DNA from: an uncultured Endozoicomonas sp.
Lineage (GTDB): Bacteria > Pseudomonadota > Gammaproteobacteria > Pseudomonadales > Endozoicomonadaceae
NCBI RefSeq assembly: GCF_947495845.1
Contig: NZ_CANMAO010000009.1
Span: 1-64,000, forward strand
Length of the DNA: 64,000 bases
Reading direction: 5' to 3'
Shown: piece by piece, positions 17,598-26,799 of the stretch
How positions within the stretch are numbered: the first letter of the stretch is position 1
Layout: each line of letters begins with the position of its first letter
Program-made: the position numbers and the translations under genes
The notes under the pieces: generated by a model
The model's database searches: none
Told to the model about the DNA's origin: nothing
What the model saw: only the letters and a program-made list of their open reading frames with translations

Positions 17598-18623
17598 TTA
17601 GTTATCCACAGCCGTATTTAACCAATAGTTCGCAACATCCAGCATTCGATTGGCGAAACCCCACTCATTGTCAAACCAGCATAGCAGCCTTACCAGACGA
17701 TGAGCAGAAACCTGCGTCTGAGTACCATCAACAATACATGACCGGGTGTCGTGATTAAAATCAACAGAGGCGTGGGGTTCATTAGTGAAACCCATAATGC
17801 CTTCGAGACGACCATAGGTTGCCTGTTCCAACAATCGGTTCACCTCGGCGGTTGACGTATCGCGGCTGACCTGAATCGTAAGGTCGATACAGGAAACATT
17901 GATGGTGGGCACACGAACGGCACTGGTTTTAAAACGACCCTTCAACTCCGGCAGTAGACGGTTGATGCCTTTTGCCAGACCAGTGTCCACAGGAATGATC
18001 GAGTGCAATGCGCTTCGAGTCAGGCGCAGGTCATTCTGATGGTATGCGTCAATGACTGGCTGATCATTCATGGCTGAATGGATGGTAGTCATGGTGCCGT
18101 ATTCGATGCCCAGGGAGTCATTCAGGGTTTTGAGGACAGGCACAATGCAGTTGGTGGTGCAGGAGGCGCTGGAAATAATTCGATGAGTTGGGTCGAGAGA
18201 CTCTTCATTAATGCCATACACAATAGTAGCATCCACATCTGGTTTGGCCGGCTGGGAAAAGAGCAGGCGCGCAGCACCACTTTCCAGGTGCAGTTCTGCG
18301 GTTGACCGATCAGAAAATGCGCCGGAGCATTCCAGCAGCAGATCGATGTTCAAGTCTTTCCAGTTCAGTTTTTGTGGCTCTGATTCTCGAGAGATTTGAA
18401 TGGCATCGTCACCAATAAATAGCTGATTATCTTCAAAGCTGACGGCTCCGGGGAAGCGACCGTGGGTGGTGTCGTAGCGAGTCAGATAAGCCAGCGTATC
18501 GATATTGGCCAGCTCATTAATGGCGACCACCTGCAGGTGATGGCGGTAGCCATTTTCGTAGAGTGCCCGCAGTACGCACTGGCCAATTCGACCATATCCA
18601 TTAATGGCCACCCGATATGTCAT
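17598..18623 (-). CDS. epd: D-erythrose-4-phosphate dehydrogenase
   Basis: 341 residues; E. coli Epd has 339. It oxidises erythrose-4-phosphate to 4-phosphoerythronate, the first step towards pyridoxal phosphate, and belongs to the GAPDH superfamily. It shows the NAD motif INGYGRIGQ, catalytic Cys155 in SASCTTNC, HSAMNDQPVIDAYHQNDLR, which resembles Epd rather than GapA, VRVPTINVSCIDLT, and WFDNEWGFANRMLD. Its similarity runs closer to Epd than to glycolytic GAPDH, and the epd-pgk order agrees. GGATAG precedes the ATG. Some bifunctional GAPDH activity cannot be excluded. Confidence 0.9.
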   Translation of the reverse strand: MTYRVAINGYGRIGQCVLRALYENGYRHHLQVVAINELANIDTLAYLTRYDTTHGRFPGAVSFEDNQLFIGDDAIQISRESEPQKLNWKDLNIDLLLECSGAFSDRSTAELHLESGAARLLFSQPAKPDVDATIVYGINEESLDPTHRIISSASCTTNCIVPVLKTLNDSLGIEYGTMTTIHSAMNDQPVIDAYHQNDLRLTRSALHSIIPVDTGLAKGINRLLPELKGRFKTSAVRVPTINVSCIDLTIQVSRDTSTAEVNRLLEQATYGRLEGIMGFTNEPHASVDFNHDTRSCIVDGTQTQVSAHRLVRLLCWFDNEWGFANRMLDVANYWLNTAVDN

Positions 18624-18696
18624 GGTTCAGCTATCCAAATCTAATCATTTTAGAGAGATGATTATAATACCAAAACGATATGATAGCTCATGAGCT

Positions 18697-19953
18697 TTAT
18701 CCGTTCACAATAACCGCTTCCTTATCCTCTTTGGTTGCTCCCTCATGGCGAGTTAGTGCCAGCGCTGCTACGGAGAGTAATCCACAACCAGCCATGACGG
18801 CAGCCATTGGAATGGCAGTACCATTATGCAAAACACCAACTAGAGCAGAAGCAATACCTGCGACGATAAAACGCAGAGCTCCCGCAAGCGCATTGGCGGA
18901 ACCGGCAGATTTTGGAAAATGAGACAGTGCCAGGGCGTTAGAGTTTGGGCCGGTAAAACCAATGCAAGATATGTAGATGGCGATAGGAATCATTAAGCCG
19001 GCAATCCCACCAAATCCAGTCGCTGCATTGAACAGTAAAACAAGTGCAGCAACCGAAGCCAGCAGACTGCCATTGCGCAAAATGGCGTAGAGTTTGTACT
19101 TTTCCACCAGGCGAATATTCACCATATTGGTGACGCTCATGGCCAGAATGTTGATAGCAAAGAGCAAGCCGTACTGATCAGGCTGTACGCCGTAAAGTTC
19201 GATGTAAATAAAAGGTGAACCGGCGATAAAGGCAAACATGCCGCCAAAGAACAGTGAATGGCAGAGAATGCAGCCCATCGCTTCACGATTGCGCAGGATA
19301 TTGGCGTAATTCAACGCCAGCTGCACAGGTGGAACCACCAGTCGGTCTTCCTCTTTGAGCGTTTCTTTAATACGGAAAACCGCCAGCACAAGTGCCAGAA
19401 CCGCAGCAATTGCCAGAAAGACAAACAGCATTTCCCAGCCAAAATATTTCAGAATCTGCCCGCCCAGCAGCGGTGCTGCTAAAGGAGCAACAGTCATCAC
19501 CATCAGAATGGACGACAATGTTTTTGCTACCTGCTCTCTGGGCATAAGATCCCGAATCATGGCCGGAATGGTGACCATAATGGCCGCTGCGGAAAAGGCC
19601 TGAAGGATGCGAACAATGATCAGTTCTATAGCGGAAGTACTATAAGCGGCAAGAAAACTGGTCAGGGCAAAAAAGACAATGCCCGGGTACATGACTTTGC
19701 GTCGACCAATGCGATCAGAAAGTGGCCCATAAATAAGCTGACTTAATGCAAAGCCAATGGTGTAAGCACTTAATGTGTACTGAATGCGACTTAAAGGCTC
19801 GCCCATGCTGCTGGCAATAGCAGGCATTGCTGGCAAATAAAGGTCTATAGCCAATGGACCAAGGGCTGTGAGTGTACCTAGTGTCAGTATAAGGCTGAGA
19901 TATTCCTTTTTGGTCATCCCGTTTCCGGTGGTTTTTCCGGAGATCATTGTCAT
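18697..19953 (-). CDS. Bcr/CflA-family MFS multidrug efflux transporter
   Basis: 418 residues with twelve hydrophobic segments. The first helix LTLGTLTALGPLAIDLYLPAMP is the Bcr/CflA signature, and the loop motif YGPLSDRIGRRKVMYPG (MFS motif A) follows helix 2. The family exports drugs such as bicyclomycin, chloramphenicol or sulfonamides by proton antiport, and some members export amino acids; the substrate here is unknown. The start could be at the first ATG or at the internal Met13 (19917), which has GGAA upstream. It lies between tkt and epd on the same strand and interrupts an otherwise metabolic block. Confidence 0.88.
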   Translation of the reverse strand: MTMISGKTTGNGMTKKEYLSLILTLGTLTALGPLAIDLYLPAMPAIASSMGEPLSRIQYTLSAYTIGFALSQLIYGPLSDRIGRRKVMYPGIVFFALTSFLAAYSTSAIELIIVRILQAFSAAAIMVTIPAMIRDLMPREQVAKTLSSILMVMTVAPLAAPLLGGQILKYFGWEMLFVFLAIAAVLALVLAVFRIKETLKEEDRLVVPPVQLALNYANILRNREAMGCILCHSLFFGGMFAFIAGSPFIYIELYGVQPDQYGLLFAINILAMSVTNMVNIRLVEKYKLYAILRNGSLLASVAALVLLFNAATGFGGIAGLMIPIAIYISCIGFTGPNSNALALSHFPKSAGSANALAGALRFIVAGIASALVGVLHNGTAIPMAAVMAGCGLLSVAALALTRHEGATKEDKEAVIVNG

Positions 19954-20197
19954 TCTTCAGGCCTAAATCGTCAGGCGGCCACAATTTTGCTGCTTTAGGT
20001 AAAAGCATTTTTTGCAAAACGACAGTGACTGCGTATAAGTGAGATTCCGCAAATGGAATGCGGCTAGGCCGTAACGATGCAGTTTTGAGTAAACAACACG
20101 GGTTATGTGTTGCCGTGTGGTGGTGAGATCGCTATACCCACTCTCATATTGATGAATGAGATTCTTGTTGGAGAGCGAAGAGATAACTGCATCGGTT

Positions 20198-20361
20198 GGG
20201 AGGCTGTCCGAGGATCGCGCCCGTAGCGAGGATGGCAAAAAATTGAGGATAGAAATTCAGTTTTGTGAGGTGAATAGCGGGGCTATTCGCCGAATAAAAC
20301 AGGATTTTTAGACCAATTTGATGCCACCGCAGTAGGGCAGTTTATTCTCGGACAGCCTCCC
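20198..20361. mobile_element. 164-bp element with perfect 15-bp terminal inverted repeats
   Basis: GGGAGGCTGTCCGAG at 20198-20212 is exactly repeated as its complement at 20347-20361. The interior is non-coding, with AT-rich blocks and no similarity to the 178-bp family. Size and perfect ends fit a non-autonomous insertion element (MITE). No clear target duplication is visible. Confidence 0.65.
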
Positions 20362-20365
20362 TTTA

Positions 20366-20408
20366 TTGCATACGGCTATAACGATTCTTTCATAAAAGCC
20401 ATACGCAA
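20366..20408. repeat. Hairpin-forming inverted repeat
   Basis: TTGCATACGGCT (20366-20377) pairs with AGCCATACGCAA (20397-20408) over 12 positions, two of them wobble. It lies four bases beyond the 164-bp element, between bcr and tkt. Role unknown. Confidence 0.45.
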
Positions 20409-20461
20409 TAAATAGATAGGTACTCTAGTTCGGATGTGAATTACCAAACGTTTGCAAAAAA

Positions 20462-20498
20462 AACGGCTGAAGACTTACGTCCGCCGCCGTTTTTATAA
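20462..20498 (-). terminator. Rho-independent terminator (tkt transcript)
   Basis: AACGGC...GCCGTT stem with A/T tracts on both sides. On the minus strand it ends in a run of eight T, so it should end the tkt message; the plus strand has a shorter T-run. The MITE-like copy 2 lies between this terminator and the tkt stop. Confidence 0.65.
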
Positions 20499-20522
20499 GG
20501 GTTTTGCTTTTTAGAAGTGATT

Positions 20523-20699
20523 ATACCAATTCTGTTTTTAAATTATGGGCTGCGCAGCCACTTTGACCGTCTGGATCTGCGTTGAAGTTCCTCGCCATAG
20601 CTATGGCTATGACTCGTCGCTTCGCCTTTATGCCCTCGGGTATTGCCCAGTCGCCCAAAATAACTTGCTCACACCATAATTTAAAAACGACATTGGTAT
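20523..20699 (-). mobile_element. MITE-like repeat element, copy 2 (inverted relative to copy 1)
   Basis: About 177 bp with ends ATACCAAT and ATTGGTAT and inner TTTTTAAATTATG/CATAATTTAAAAA. Read on the minus strand it aligns with copy 1 at 7633-7810 over nearly its whole length. Its end touches the first base of the tkt stop codon complement (20699-20701), so it lies immediately after tkt and before the terminator. Confidence 0.7.
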
Positions 20700-22696
20700 T
20701 AATCGATCAGCTCTTCTGCAGCAGCAAGAATGTTATCTACGGTAAACCCAAAGTATGGGAACAGGTCTTCCGCTGGCGCGGATTCGCCGTAGGTGGTCAT
20801 ACCGATAATACGACCATCCAAGCCTACATACTTGTACCAGAAGTCAGCCTGAGCCGCTTCAATGGCGATGCGAGCAGAGACTTCCAGAGGCAGAACGGAC
20901 TGTTTGTACTCTGCGTCCTGTGCATCGAATACATCGGTAGATGGCATGGAGACAACGCGCACCTTACGGCCTTTTTCAGTCAAAGCCGCTTCAGCATTCA
21001 TGGCCAATTCTACTTCAGAACCGGTGGCAATCAGGATCAATTCCGGAGTGCCTTCACAGTCTTTCAGGATGTAACCACCACGTTCAACCGCGGCGATCTG
21101 GTCATCCGTTCTTGGCATGCATGGCAAACCCTGGCGGGAGAAGATCAGTGCACTTGGGCCATCGGTACGTTCGATCGCGTGCTTCCAGGCAACCGCAGAT
21201 TCAACGGTGTCACATGGGCGCCAGGCGTTAACGTTTGGTGTCATGCGCAGGCTGGCAATTTGCTCAATTGGCTGGTGGGTTGGGCCATCTTCACCAAGAC
21301 CAATGGAGTCGTGAGTGTAAACCTGAATGGAGCGCTGCTTCATCAGTGCTGCCATACGCACTGCGTTGCAGGCGTATTCCATGAAGACCAGGAAGGTGGC
21401 GCCGTAAGGAATGAAACCACCGTGCAAAGCGATACCATTCATCATGGCCGTCATACCAAACTCACGAACACCGTAGAACAGGTAGTTGCCGTTAGCGTCT
21501 TCACGCTTGATGCCTTTGGAGCCGCTCCATATGGTTAGGTTAGAGCCCGCCAGGTCAGCAGAGCCGCCGAGCAGTTCTGGCAGGTTTGGACCATAAGCGT
21601 TCAGAGTGTTCTGGGACGCTTTACGGCTGGCAACTTTCTCACCGGTTTCCTGACAGGACTTGATGTAAGCGTTGGCTTTTTCGGAGAAGTCCGCAGGCAG
21701 TTCACCTTTCTGGCGACGAACATACTCTGCAGCCAGTTCCGGGAATTCGGCGGAGTAAGCGGCAAACTTTTCATCCCATGCCGCTTCTTTGGCAGCACCG
21801 GCTTCTTTGGCATTCCACTGGCTGTAGATGTCAGATGGAATTTCAAACGCCGGGTGAGTCCAGCCCAGACGCTCGCGGGTCAGTTTGATTTCGTCGTCGC
21901 CCAGTGGCGCGCCGTGACAATCTTCTTTGCCTTCTTTGTTTGGCGAACCAAAACCGATGATGGTTTTGCAGCAAATCAGGGTTGGCTTTTCGGTTTCTGC
22001 ATGAGCCGTTTCAATAGCCGCTTTGATGGCATCTGCATCGTGACCATCAACCGCAGGGATAACGTGCCAGTTGTAAGCTTCAAAACGCTTAACGGTGTCG
22101 TCGGTGAACCAGCCTTCCACTTCACCATCGATGGAGATGCCGTTGTCGTCGTAGAACGCCACCAGTTTGCCCAGCCCAAGGGTGCCCGCCAGGGAGCAAA
22201 CTTCGTGGGAGATGCCTTCCATCATGCAACCATCACCCATGAATACGTAGGTGTTGTGGTCAACAATCTCATGGCCCGGTCTGTTGAATTGAGCGGCCAA
22301 TGCTTTTTCAGCCGCCGCCATACCAACAGCGTTGGCAATACCCTGACCCAGTGGGCCAGTGGTGGTTTCGATGCCCGGTGCATAACCGTATTCAGGGTGG
22401 CCTGCCGTCTTGGAATGCAGCTGACGGAAGTTTTTCAGATCATCAATGCTTAACTCGTACCCGGAAAGGTGGAGCAGAGAGTAAAGCAACATGGACCCGT
22501 GACCGTTGGACAGAACAAAGCGGTCTCTGTCCATCCACTTTGGGTTGGTCGGGTTGTGGTTCAGGTAATCCCGCCAAAGTACTTCAGCGATATCCGCCAT
22601 TCCCATGGGCGCGCCCGGGTGGCCGGATTTGGCTTTCTGGACGGCGTCCATACTGAGGGCGCGAATAGCGTTGGCAAGCTCACGACGTGAGGACAT
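20699..22696 (-). CDS. tkt: Transketolase
   Basis: 665 residues from the ATG at 22696; E. coli TktA has 663. This thiamine-diphosphate enzyme transfers two-carbon units in the pentose phosphate pathway and supplies erythrose-4-phosphate, the substrate of the nearby Epd. Visible motifs are [32 protein letters not shown], the ThDP-binding [13 protein letters not shown]...DDNGISIDG, and [17 protein letters not shown] in the pyrimidine domain. AGGAG lies ten bases before this ATG; an in-frame ATG at 22726 has none. A MITE-like element abuts its stop codon. Confidence 0.97.
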   Translation of the reverse strand: MSSRRELANAIRALSMDAVQKAKSGHPGAPMGMADIAEVLWRDYLNHNPTNPKWMDRDRFVLSNGHGSMLLYSLLHLSGYELSIDDLKNFRQLHSKTAGHPEYGYAPGIETTTGPLGQGIANAVGMAAAEKALAAQFNRPGHEIVDHNTYVFMGDGCMMEGISHEVCSLAGTLGLGKLVAFYDDNGISIDGEVEGWFTDDTVKRFEAYNWHVIPAVDGHDADAIKAAIETAHAETEKPTLICCKTIIGFGSPNKEGKEDCHGAPLGDDEIKLTRERLGWTHPAFEIPSDIYSQWNAKEAGAAKEAAWDEKFAAYSAEFPELAAEYVRRQKGELPADFSEKANAYIKSCQETGEKVASRKASQNTLNAYGPNLPELLGGSADLAGSNLTIWSGSKGIKREDANGNYLFYGVREFGMTAMMNGIALHGGFIPYGATFLVFMEYACNAVRMAALMKQRSIQVYTHDSIGLGEDGPTHQPIEQIASLRMTPNVNAWRPCDTVESAVAWKHAIERTDGPSALIFSRQGLPCMPRTDDQIAAVERGGYILKDCEGTPELILIATGSEVELAMNAEAALTEKGRKVRVVSMPSTDVFDAQDAEYKQSVLPLEVSARIAIEAAQADFWYKYVGLDGRIIGMTTYGESAPAEDLFPYFGFTVDNILAAAEELID

Positions 22697-22792
22697 GGAA
22701 TTTCTGCTCCTGGGGATCCAGTTCATTTGAATTCGGGCGCTATTTTAAAGCCTTCGGAGAAAAACTTAAATGAATATGCATGAACGCTTAAT

Positions 22793-24247
22793 CTAAAAGC
22801 CATCTGAGTCTGTGTCTTGCCCTGTTTTTTCGCGGTAATGACGTCCAAGTTGGTTGATTGCATATAGCCATAAGATGATGGCTGCAAAGAAAGCGCCAGC
22901 CAGCCAGGAGGTAATCAGGCTTAATGAACCGCCCAGTGAAATGACGATTTGTTGAAATAGAGAACTTCCGGATTTGCCAACTCTGCTGACCACCAGTTCG
23001 ATAGCCGCTTTGCCTTTGTATTTACTTTCTACATCCAAAGGTACAAAAGTCATCTCTTTGGTTGCATCAAAAAGGGTATATTTTGCGGATTTTCCCAGAG
23101 CATGGCAGCAGAGTCCGGCATTAAGGCTTAGCATCGATAGATCAAGGCCGCTAAAAAAAAGAAGGTTAAGATTGGCATTTTGAAACAGCGTGAAAATGAA
23201 AAAGGGGGCTGCTGTAATAAGAATAATAAAAGGTGTTGCAAACGTCGCTGTGAACCAGCTTCTATTGAGTAATACCGGCGTCATTAATCCGCAGAGCAGG
23301 CTACCGATGCCATTAACCAGTGCAACCTTGCCCATAAACATCGAATAGTCGACTTCATTGGGGTATTTCTCCACAAGCTGACTCTTCCAGGCCAGCTCAA
23401 CCATATTGATAGAGATACAATATCCCAACATCATCAGAGCAATGCTGGTGAGGTAGGGGCAGCGAGCCAGGTACTTAAAACTATCAAAAACGGGAAGGTG
23501 GGTTGTGTTTGAAAGGCTTGACTGAGTTTTCGTATCTTCACCCTGCAGGCGATAGCAGTATTCATTCAGTACAAGAATCATCAGCCCAAAAATGACAAAT
23601 AGTACGGAAAGTGTTGTCAGACTTCCCTGCCATCCAGCGTCCTCTGAAGATAATCCTTTTGAGGCACAATAGTATAAAAGAGGTCCGGAAATGATAGAGG
23701 CACTGCTGCCGACCATGGTCAAAACTGGGTAATGCCGGGCTGCACTTCGACTACTATGCAAGTCATTAACGGAGGTCCAGAACAAAATGCAAATGACGGC
23801 GGATCCCCATATTTCAGCCAACGCAAAAAACAGTGTGAGTGGCCAGTAATAAATCATGCCAGTAATAAACTGAAGATGATCTGGTACAAGAGGTGAAAGC
23901 CATTGGGTAAAAGTGGCCGGGGCAAAAGCATCAAGATTTGGGTAAATGAGTAAAGAGAACAGGGGCATCCATAAAAGAAACGGGCCAATTGCTACGGCAA
24001 ATAGCATTCTTTTATTCAATCGGTTAGCCAGTGCGCTGTAACAAAACAAAAAAATGAAAGCAGCTGGCATAACGGCGCACAGTTTAATAAAAGGAATAGC
24101 TTCTGCTCCCAGTCGGGTGACCAGAAGGGATTCTTTTAAATTCCAGAGTATGTCGAAATTGAAGATGCAGCAGGCCATCATGGTGATTTGCAGATAAAGC
24201 AAGGTGTTTGAGCTGTCTGGCACCTCACTGGCAAGGACTTTATTCAT
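22793..24247 (-). CDS. NTT-family nucleotide (ATP/ADP) translocase
   Basis: 484 residues from ATG 24247; a TTG at 24319 would add 24 but lacks a ribosome site. About eleven or twelve membrane segments. Hallmarks of the Tlc/NTT family (TC 2.A.12) are NLKESLLVTRLGAEAIPFIK, AEIWGSAVICILFW, ELAWKSQL with DYSMFMGKV, KYTLFDATKEMTFVPLD and KGKAAIELVVSRVGKSGSS. The Lys and Glu positions in NLKES, AEIWGS, VELAWK and VGKSG match charged residues known to matter in plastid and rickettsial carriers. The classical members exchange host ATP for ADP in intracellular bacteria, while others import different nucleotides or NAD. Direction and substrate cannot be decided from sequence. It is divergent from the SahR-like regulator. 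Confidence 0.92.
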   Translation of the reverse strand: MNKVLASEVPDSSNTLLYLQITMMACCIFNFDILWNLKESLLVTRLGAEAIPFIKLCAVMPAAFIFLFCYSALANRLNKRMLFAVAIGPFLLWMPLFSLLIYPNLDAFAPATFTQWLSPLVPDHLQFITGMIYYWPLTLFFALAEIWGSAVICILFWTSVNDLHSSRSAARHYPVLTMVGSSASIISGPLLYYCASKGLSSEDAGWQGSLTTLSVLFVIFGLMILVLNEYCYRLQGEDTKTQSSLSNTTHLPVFDSFKYLARCPYLTSIALMMLGYCISINMVELAWKSQLVEKYPNEVDYSMFMGKVALVNGIGSLLCGLMTPVLLNRSWFTATFATPFIILITAAPFFIFTLFQNANLNLLFFSGLDLSMLSLNAGLCCHALGKSAKYTLFDATKEMTFVPLDVESKYKGKAAIELVVSRVGKSGSSLFQQIVISLGGSLSLITSWLAGAFFAAIILWLYAINQLGRHYREKTGQDTDSDGF

Positions 24248-24360
24248 TTGTGTTATTACATCTGGTTGTTGGCCACAGGGGATTTTTATTAGAAGGGCTA
24301 TTGGGAATGCCTGAGCCAATTGGAGGGGATAACTATAGATCAGAATTCACAAACCATCAT

Positions 24361-24384
24361 GTATATAAAAATATTTTGATATAG
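24361..24384. promoter_or_regulatory. Predicted SahR operator upstream of sahR-metK
   Basis: GTATATAAA-N6-TTGATATAG, 78 bp before the SahR-like start. It has the same half-site spacing and right half as the perfect palindrome upstream of ahcY (26717-26740), with two changes in the left half. This suggests autoregulation of the sahR-metK unit. Confidence 0.6.
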
Positions 24385-24462
24385 GTTGTCTGTGTTGCTA
24401 AAATCAACATCAGCAAATGAGACCCGCTGTGCAGATGGGTATAAAGGAAAAGGCGGTTTACA

Positions 24463-25422
24463 TTGACTGAGGGTTACGAACAGCTGGCAGCTGTGACAAA
24501 AGCCAGCGGCGACTTGTTAAGGCTGCAGATTCTCAGAGTATTGAGTACGGAGTCATTAGGGGTGCTGGAACTCAGCAGCCTTTTTGATATGCGACAACCT
24601 GCCATGAGTCACCATCTAAAAGTTCTGCTGCAGGCAGGGCTCGTCTCTACCCGGAAGGATGGCAATAGCATTTTTTATCGCAGGGCGTTGCCACCATCCG
24701 ACAGCTTTCTAGAACCTGTGGTGCGAGCGTTGTATCAGGCGGTGGAAGAGCTTCCTATGCCTGAGCTGCTGACAGATCGCCTTCAGTTGATTCGTCATCA
24801 GAGGTCAGAGTTGTCTCAGGCATTCTTTACCCGAAATTCTGATGAGTTTCGCAAGCAGCAAGAGCTGATTGCTGAACATCAGCTTTATGCCGATTCGGTA
24901 TCGGATCTGATTGCAGCGACCACATTTACCGATTCCAAAATGGCACTGGAACTCGGGCCGGGAGAAGGCGCTTTTCTGAAGACGCTATCGGGCATATTTG
25001 ATGATGTCTATGCGGTGGATAGCTCAGAGAAAATGCTCAATTATTCACGACAAAGTGCCAGTAACCATAAGTTGGACAATATCCACTTTATCCATGGTGA
25101 GATTCAATCGTTAAGCGACTACGAAAAACGCTTTGATTGCATCGTTGCGAACATGGTGCTGCATCATGTTCCCAGCCCCAGCGATATTTTTTACTGGTCA
25201 GCAAAGCTGTTAAAGCCCGGCGGCAGCTTAATGATCAGCGAGCTCAGTCATCATGATCAGGACTGGGTACGTGAATCCTGCGGTGATTTATGGTTGGGGT
25301 TCAGCGCAGAAGAGTTAAGCCAGTGGGCAGAGAAAGTGGGGCTTTTAAGCTCCGAGTCCCAATATCTCGGCTTACGTAATGGTTTTCAAATTCAGGTCAG
25401 ATGTTTCCAGTTACCGGAATAA
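24463..25422 (+). CDS. sahR: SahR-like ArsR-family regulator fused to a SAM-methyltransferase-type domain
   Basis: 319 residues. The N-terminal ArsR winged helix (about 1-90) includes QPAMSHHLKVLLQAGLVSTRKDG. The C-terminal class-I methyltransferase fold (about 130-310) has motif I ALELGPGEGAFLKTL, VDSSEKML and LKPGGSLMISEL. This two-domain layout beside metK, ahcY and metF matches SahR, which senses S-adenosylhomocysteine and represses SAM-cycle genes. The likely start is TTG 24463, preceded by AAAGGCGG. It stops 51 bp before metK, so the two are probably co-transcribed. Matching operators lie upstream of this gene and of ahcY. Ligand binding rather than catalysis is inferred. Confidence 0.82.
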   Translation: MTEGYEQLAAVTKASGDLLRLQILRVLSTESLGVLELSSLFDMRQPAMSHHLKVLLQAGLVSTRKDGNSIFYRRALPPSDSFLEPVVRALYQAVEELPMPELLTDRLQLIRHQRSELSQAFFTRNSDEFRKQQELIAEHQLYADSVSDLIAATTFTDSKMALELGPGEGAFLKTLSGIFDDVYAVDSSEKMLNYSRQSASNHKLDNIHFIHGEIQSLSDYEKRFDCIVANMVLHHVPSPSDIFYWSAKLLKPGGSLMISELSHHDQDWVRESCGDLWLGFSAEELSQWAEKVGLLSSESQYLGLRNGFQIQVRCFQLPE

Positions 25423-25473
25423 CTGATTTTGACAGTTTATTATTTTTTCATTGATTAAGAGGGTTCTACGACT

Positions 25474-26637
25474 ATGTCTGAGTATTCACTATTTACTTCT
25501 GAATCTGTTTCCGAAGGGCACCCAGATAAAATTGCTGATCAGATTTCTGATGCCATTCTGGATGCGATGTTGAAAGACGATCCAGATGCCCGTGTCGCGG
25601 TGGAAACCATGGTAAAAACCGGCATGGTCGTGGTTGCGGGTGAAGTAAGAACCAACACATACGTTGATATTGAAGAACTGGTTCGCAAGGTAGTGACCGA
25701 TATCGGTTACAACCACGGTGATCTGGGTTTTGATGGCGATTGCGTTGCAGTGCTGAATGCCATTGGTAAGCAATCTCCAGACATCGCTGTTGGTGTTGAT
25801 GAGCGTGACGATCACGATCAAGGTGCCGGTGACCAGGGCTTGATGTTTGGTTACGCAACCAACGAAACGCCTGTGCTGATGCCTGCGCCAATCTACTACG
25901 CTCACGAGCTGGTGAAACGTCAGGCTCAGTTACGTAAGGATGGCACGCTGCCATGGTTGCGTCCTGATGCAAAAAGTCAGGTCACTATGCGCTACGATGA
26001 AAACGGCAAAGTGCAAAGTGTTGATGCTGTGGTGCTGTCTACTCAGCATTCTCCTGATGTGTCTCTTGAAGAGATTCGCCGTGAAGTGCTGGAACAGATC
26101 ATCAAGCCTGTTTTCCCGGAAGGCTGGCTCCACGCAGACACCAAATACCACATTAACCCAACCGGTATTTTCGTGATCGGTGGCCCGGTAGGCGACTGTG
26201 GTCTGACCGGCCGTAAAATCATTGTTGATACCTACGGCGGTATGGCTCGTCACGGCGGTGGTGCCTTCTCTGGTAAAGATCCGTCCAAGGTTGATCGCTC
26301 AGCTGCTTACGCGGGTCGTTATGTGGCTAAGAATATTGTTGCTGCAGGCTTGGCTGATCGTTGTGAAATTCAGGTTTCCTACGCCATTGGTGTTTCCGAA
26401 CCTACTTCCATTTCCATCAACACCTTCGGAACCGGCAAAGTATCTGACGATCGAATTGTAGAACTGGTTCGTGAATACTTTGATCTGCGTGCTGGTGGGC
26501 TGGTGAAGATGCTGGATCTTAAGCGTCCAATTTATCAGGCAACAGCCGCTTATGGTCACTTTGGCCGTGAAGAAGCTGAGTTTACATGGGAGAACACTGA
26601 TAAAGCTGACCAGCTTCGCAAGGCAGCAGGTCTGTAA
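25474..26637 (+). CDS. metK: S-adenosylmethionine synthetase
   Basis: 387 residues; the family is usually 380-400. It makes SAM from methionine and ATP as a cytoplasmic tetramer. It shows [20 protein letters not shown] (ATP and metal binding), [12 protein letters not shown] (the signature hexapeptide region), and [19 protein letters not shown] with the phosphate-binding loop and Lys. AGAGGG precedes the ATG. It is placed between the SahR-like gene and ahcY and is followed by a clean terminator. Confidence 0.97.
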   Translation: MSEYSLFTSESVSEGHPDKIADQISDAILDAMLKDDPDARVAVETMVKTGMVVVAGEVRTNTYVDIEELVRKVVTDIGYNHGDLGFDGDCVAVLNAIGKQSPDIAVGVDERDDHDQGAGDQGLMFGYATNETPVLMPAPIYYAHELVKRQAQLRKDGTLPWLRPDAKSQVTMRYDENGKVQSVDAVVLSTQHSPDVSLEEIRREVLEQIIKPVFPEGWLHADTKYHINPTGIFVIGGPVGDCGLTGRKIIVDTYGGMARHGGGAFSGKDPSKVDRSAAYAGRYVAKNIVAAGLADRCEIQVSYAIGVSEPTSISINTFGTGKVSDDRIVELVREYFDLRAGGLVKMLDLKRPIYQATAAYGHFGREEAEFTWENTDKADQLRKAAGL

Positions 26638-26644
26638 TCATATC

Positions 26645-26669
26645 GGGCAGCTAAATGGCTGCCCTTTTT
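26645..26669 (+). terminator. Rho-independent terminator after metK
   Basis: GGGCAGC-TAAATG-GCTGCCC followed by TTTTT, starting seven bases after the metK stop. It separates sahR-metK from ahcY-metF. Confidence 0.85.
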
Positions 26670-26716
26670 CTTTCTGCAAGCTCCCTCCTTTAGCACTTTA
26701 CATGATCACTCGAAAT

Positions 26717-26740
26717 CTATATCAAAATATATTGATATAG
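26717..26740. promoter_or_regulatory. Predicted SahR operator upstream of ahcY-metF
   Basis: CTATATCAA-N6-TTGATATAG, perfect 9-bp half sites with six bases between, 60 bp upstream of ahcY. The same pattern occurs before the SahR-like gene. Repression that is relieved by S-adenosylhomocysteine would suit the role of AhcY. Confidence 0.7.
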
Positions 26741-26799
26741 ATGTTGCCCACTGCTAGACTTCGTTATATTCGGATAATACGCAGAGCGGGATATAAAAA

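Larger units (their letters stand above)
19954..20698. other. 745-bp region between bcr and tkt with two mobile-like elements
   Basis: No gene. From left to right: unassigned sequence, a 164-bp terminal-repeat element (20198-20361), a long hairpin (20366-20408), a terminator (20462-20498) and MITE-like copy 2 (20523-20699). The frames that cross it are not gene-like. Confidence 0.6.

Noticed and set aside
20582-21538. 318-codon plus-strand frame over tkt
   Set aside because: Antisense shadow of transketolase, whose full set of motifs is on the minus strand.
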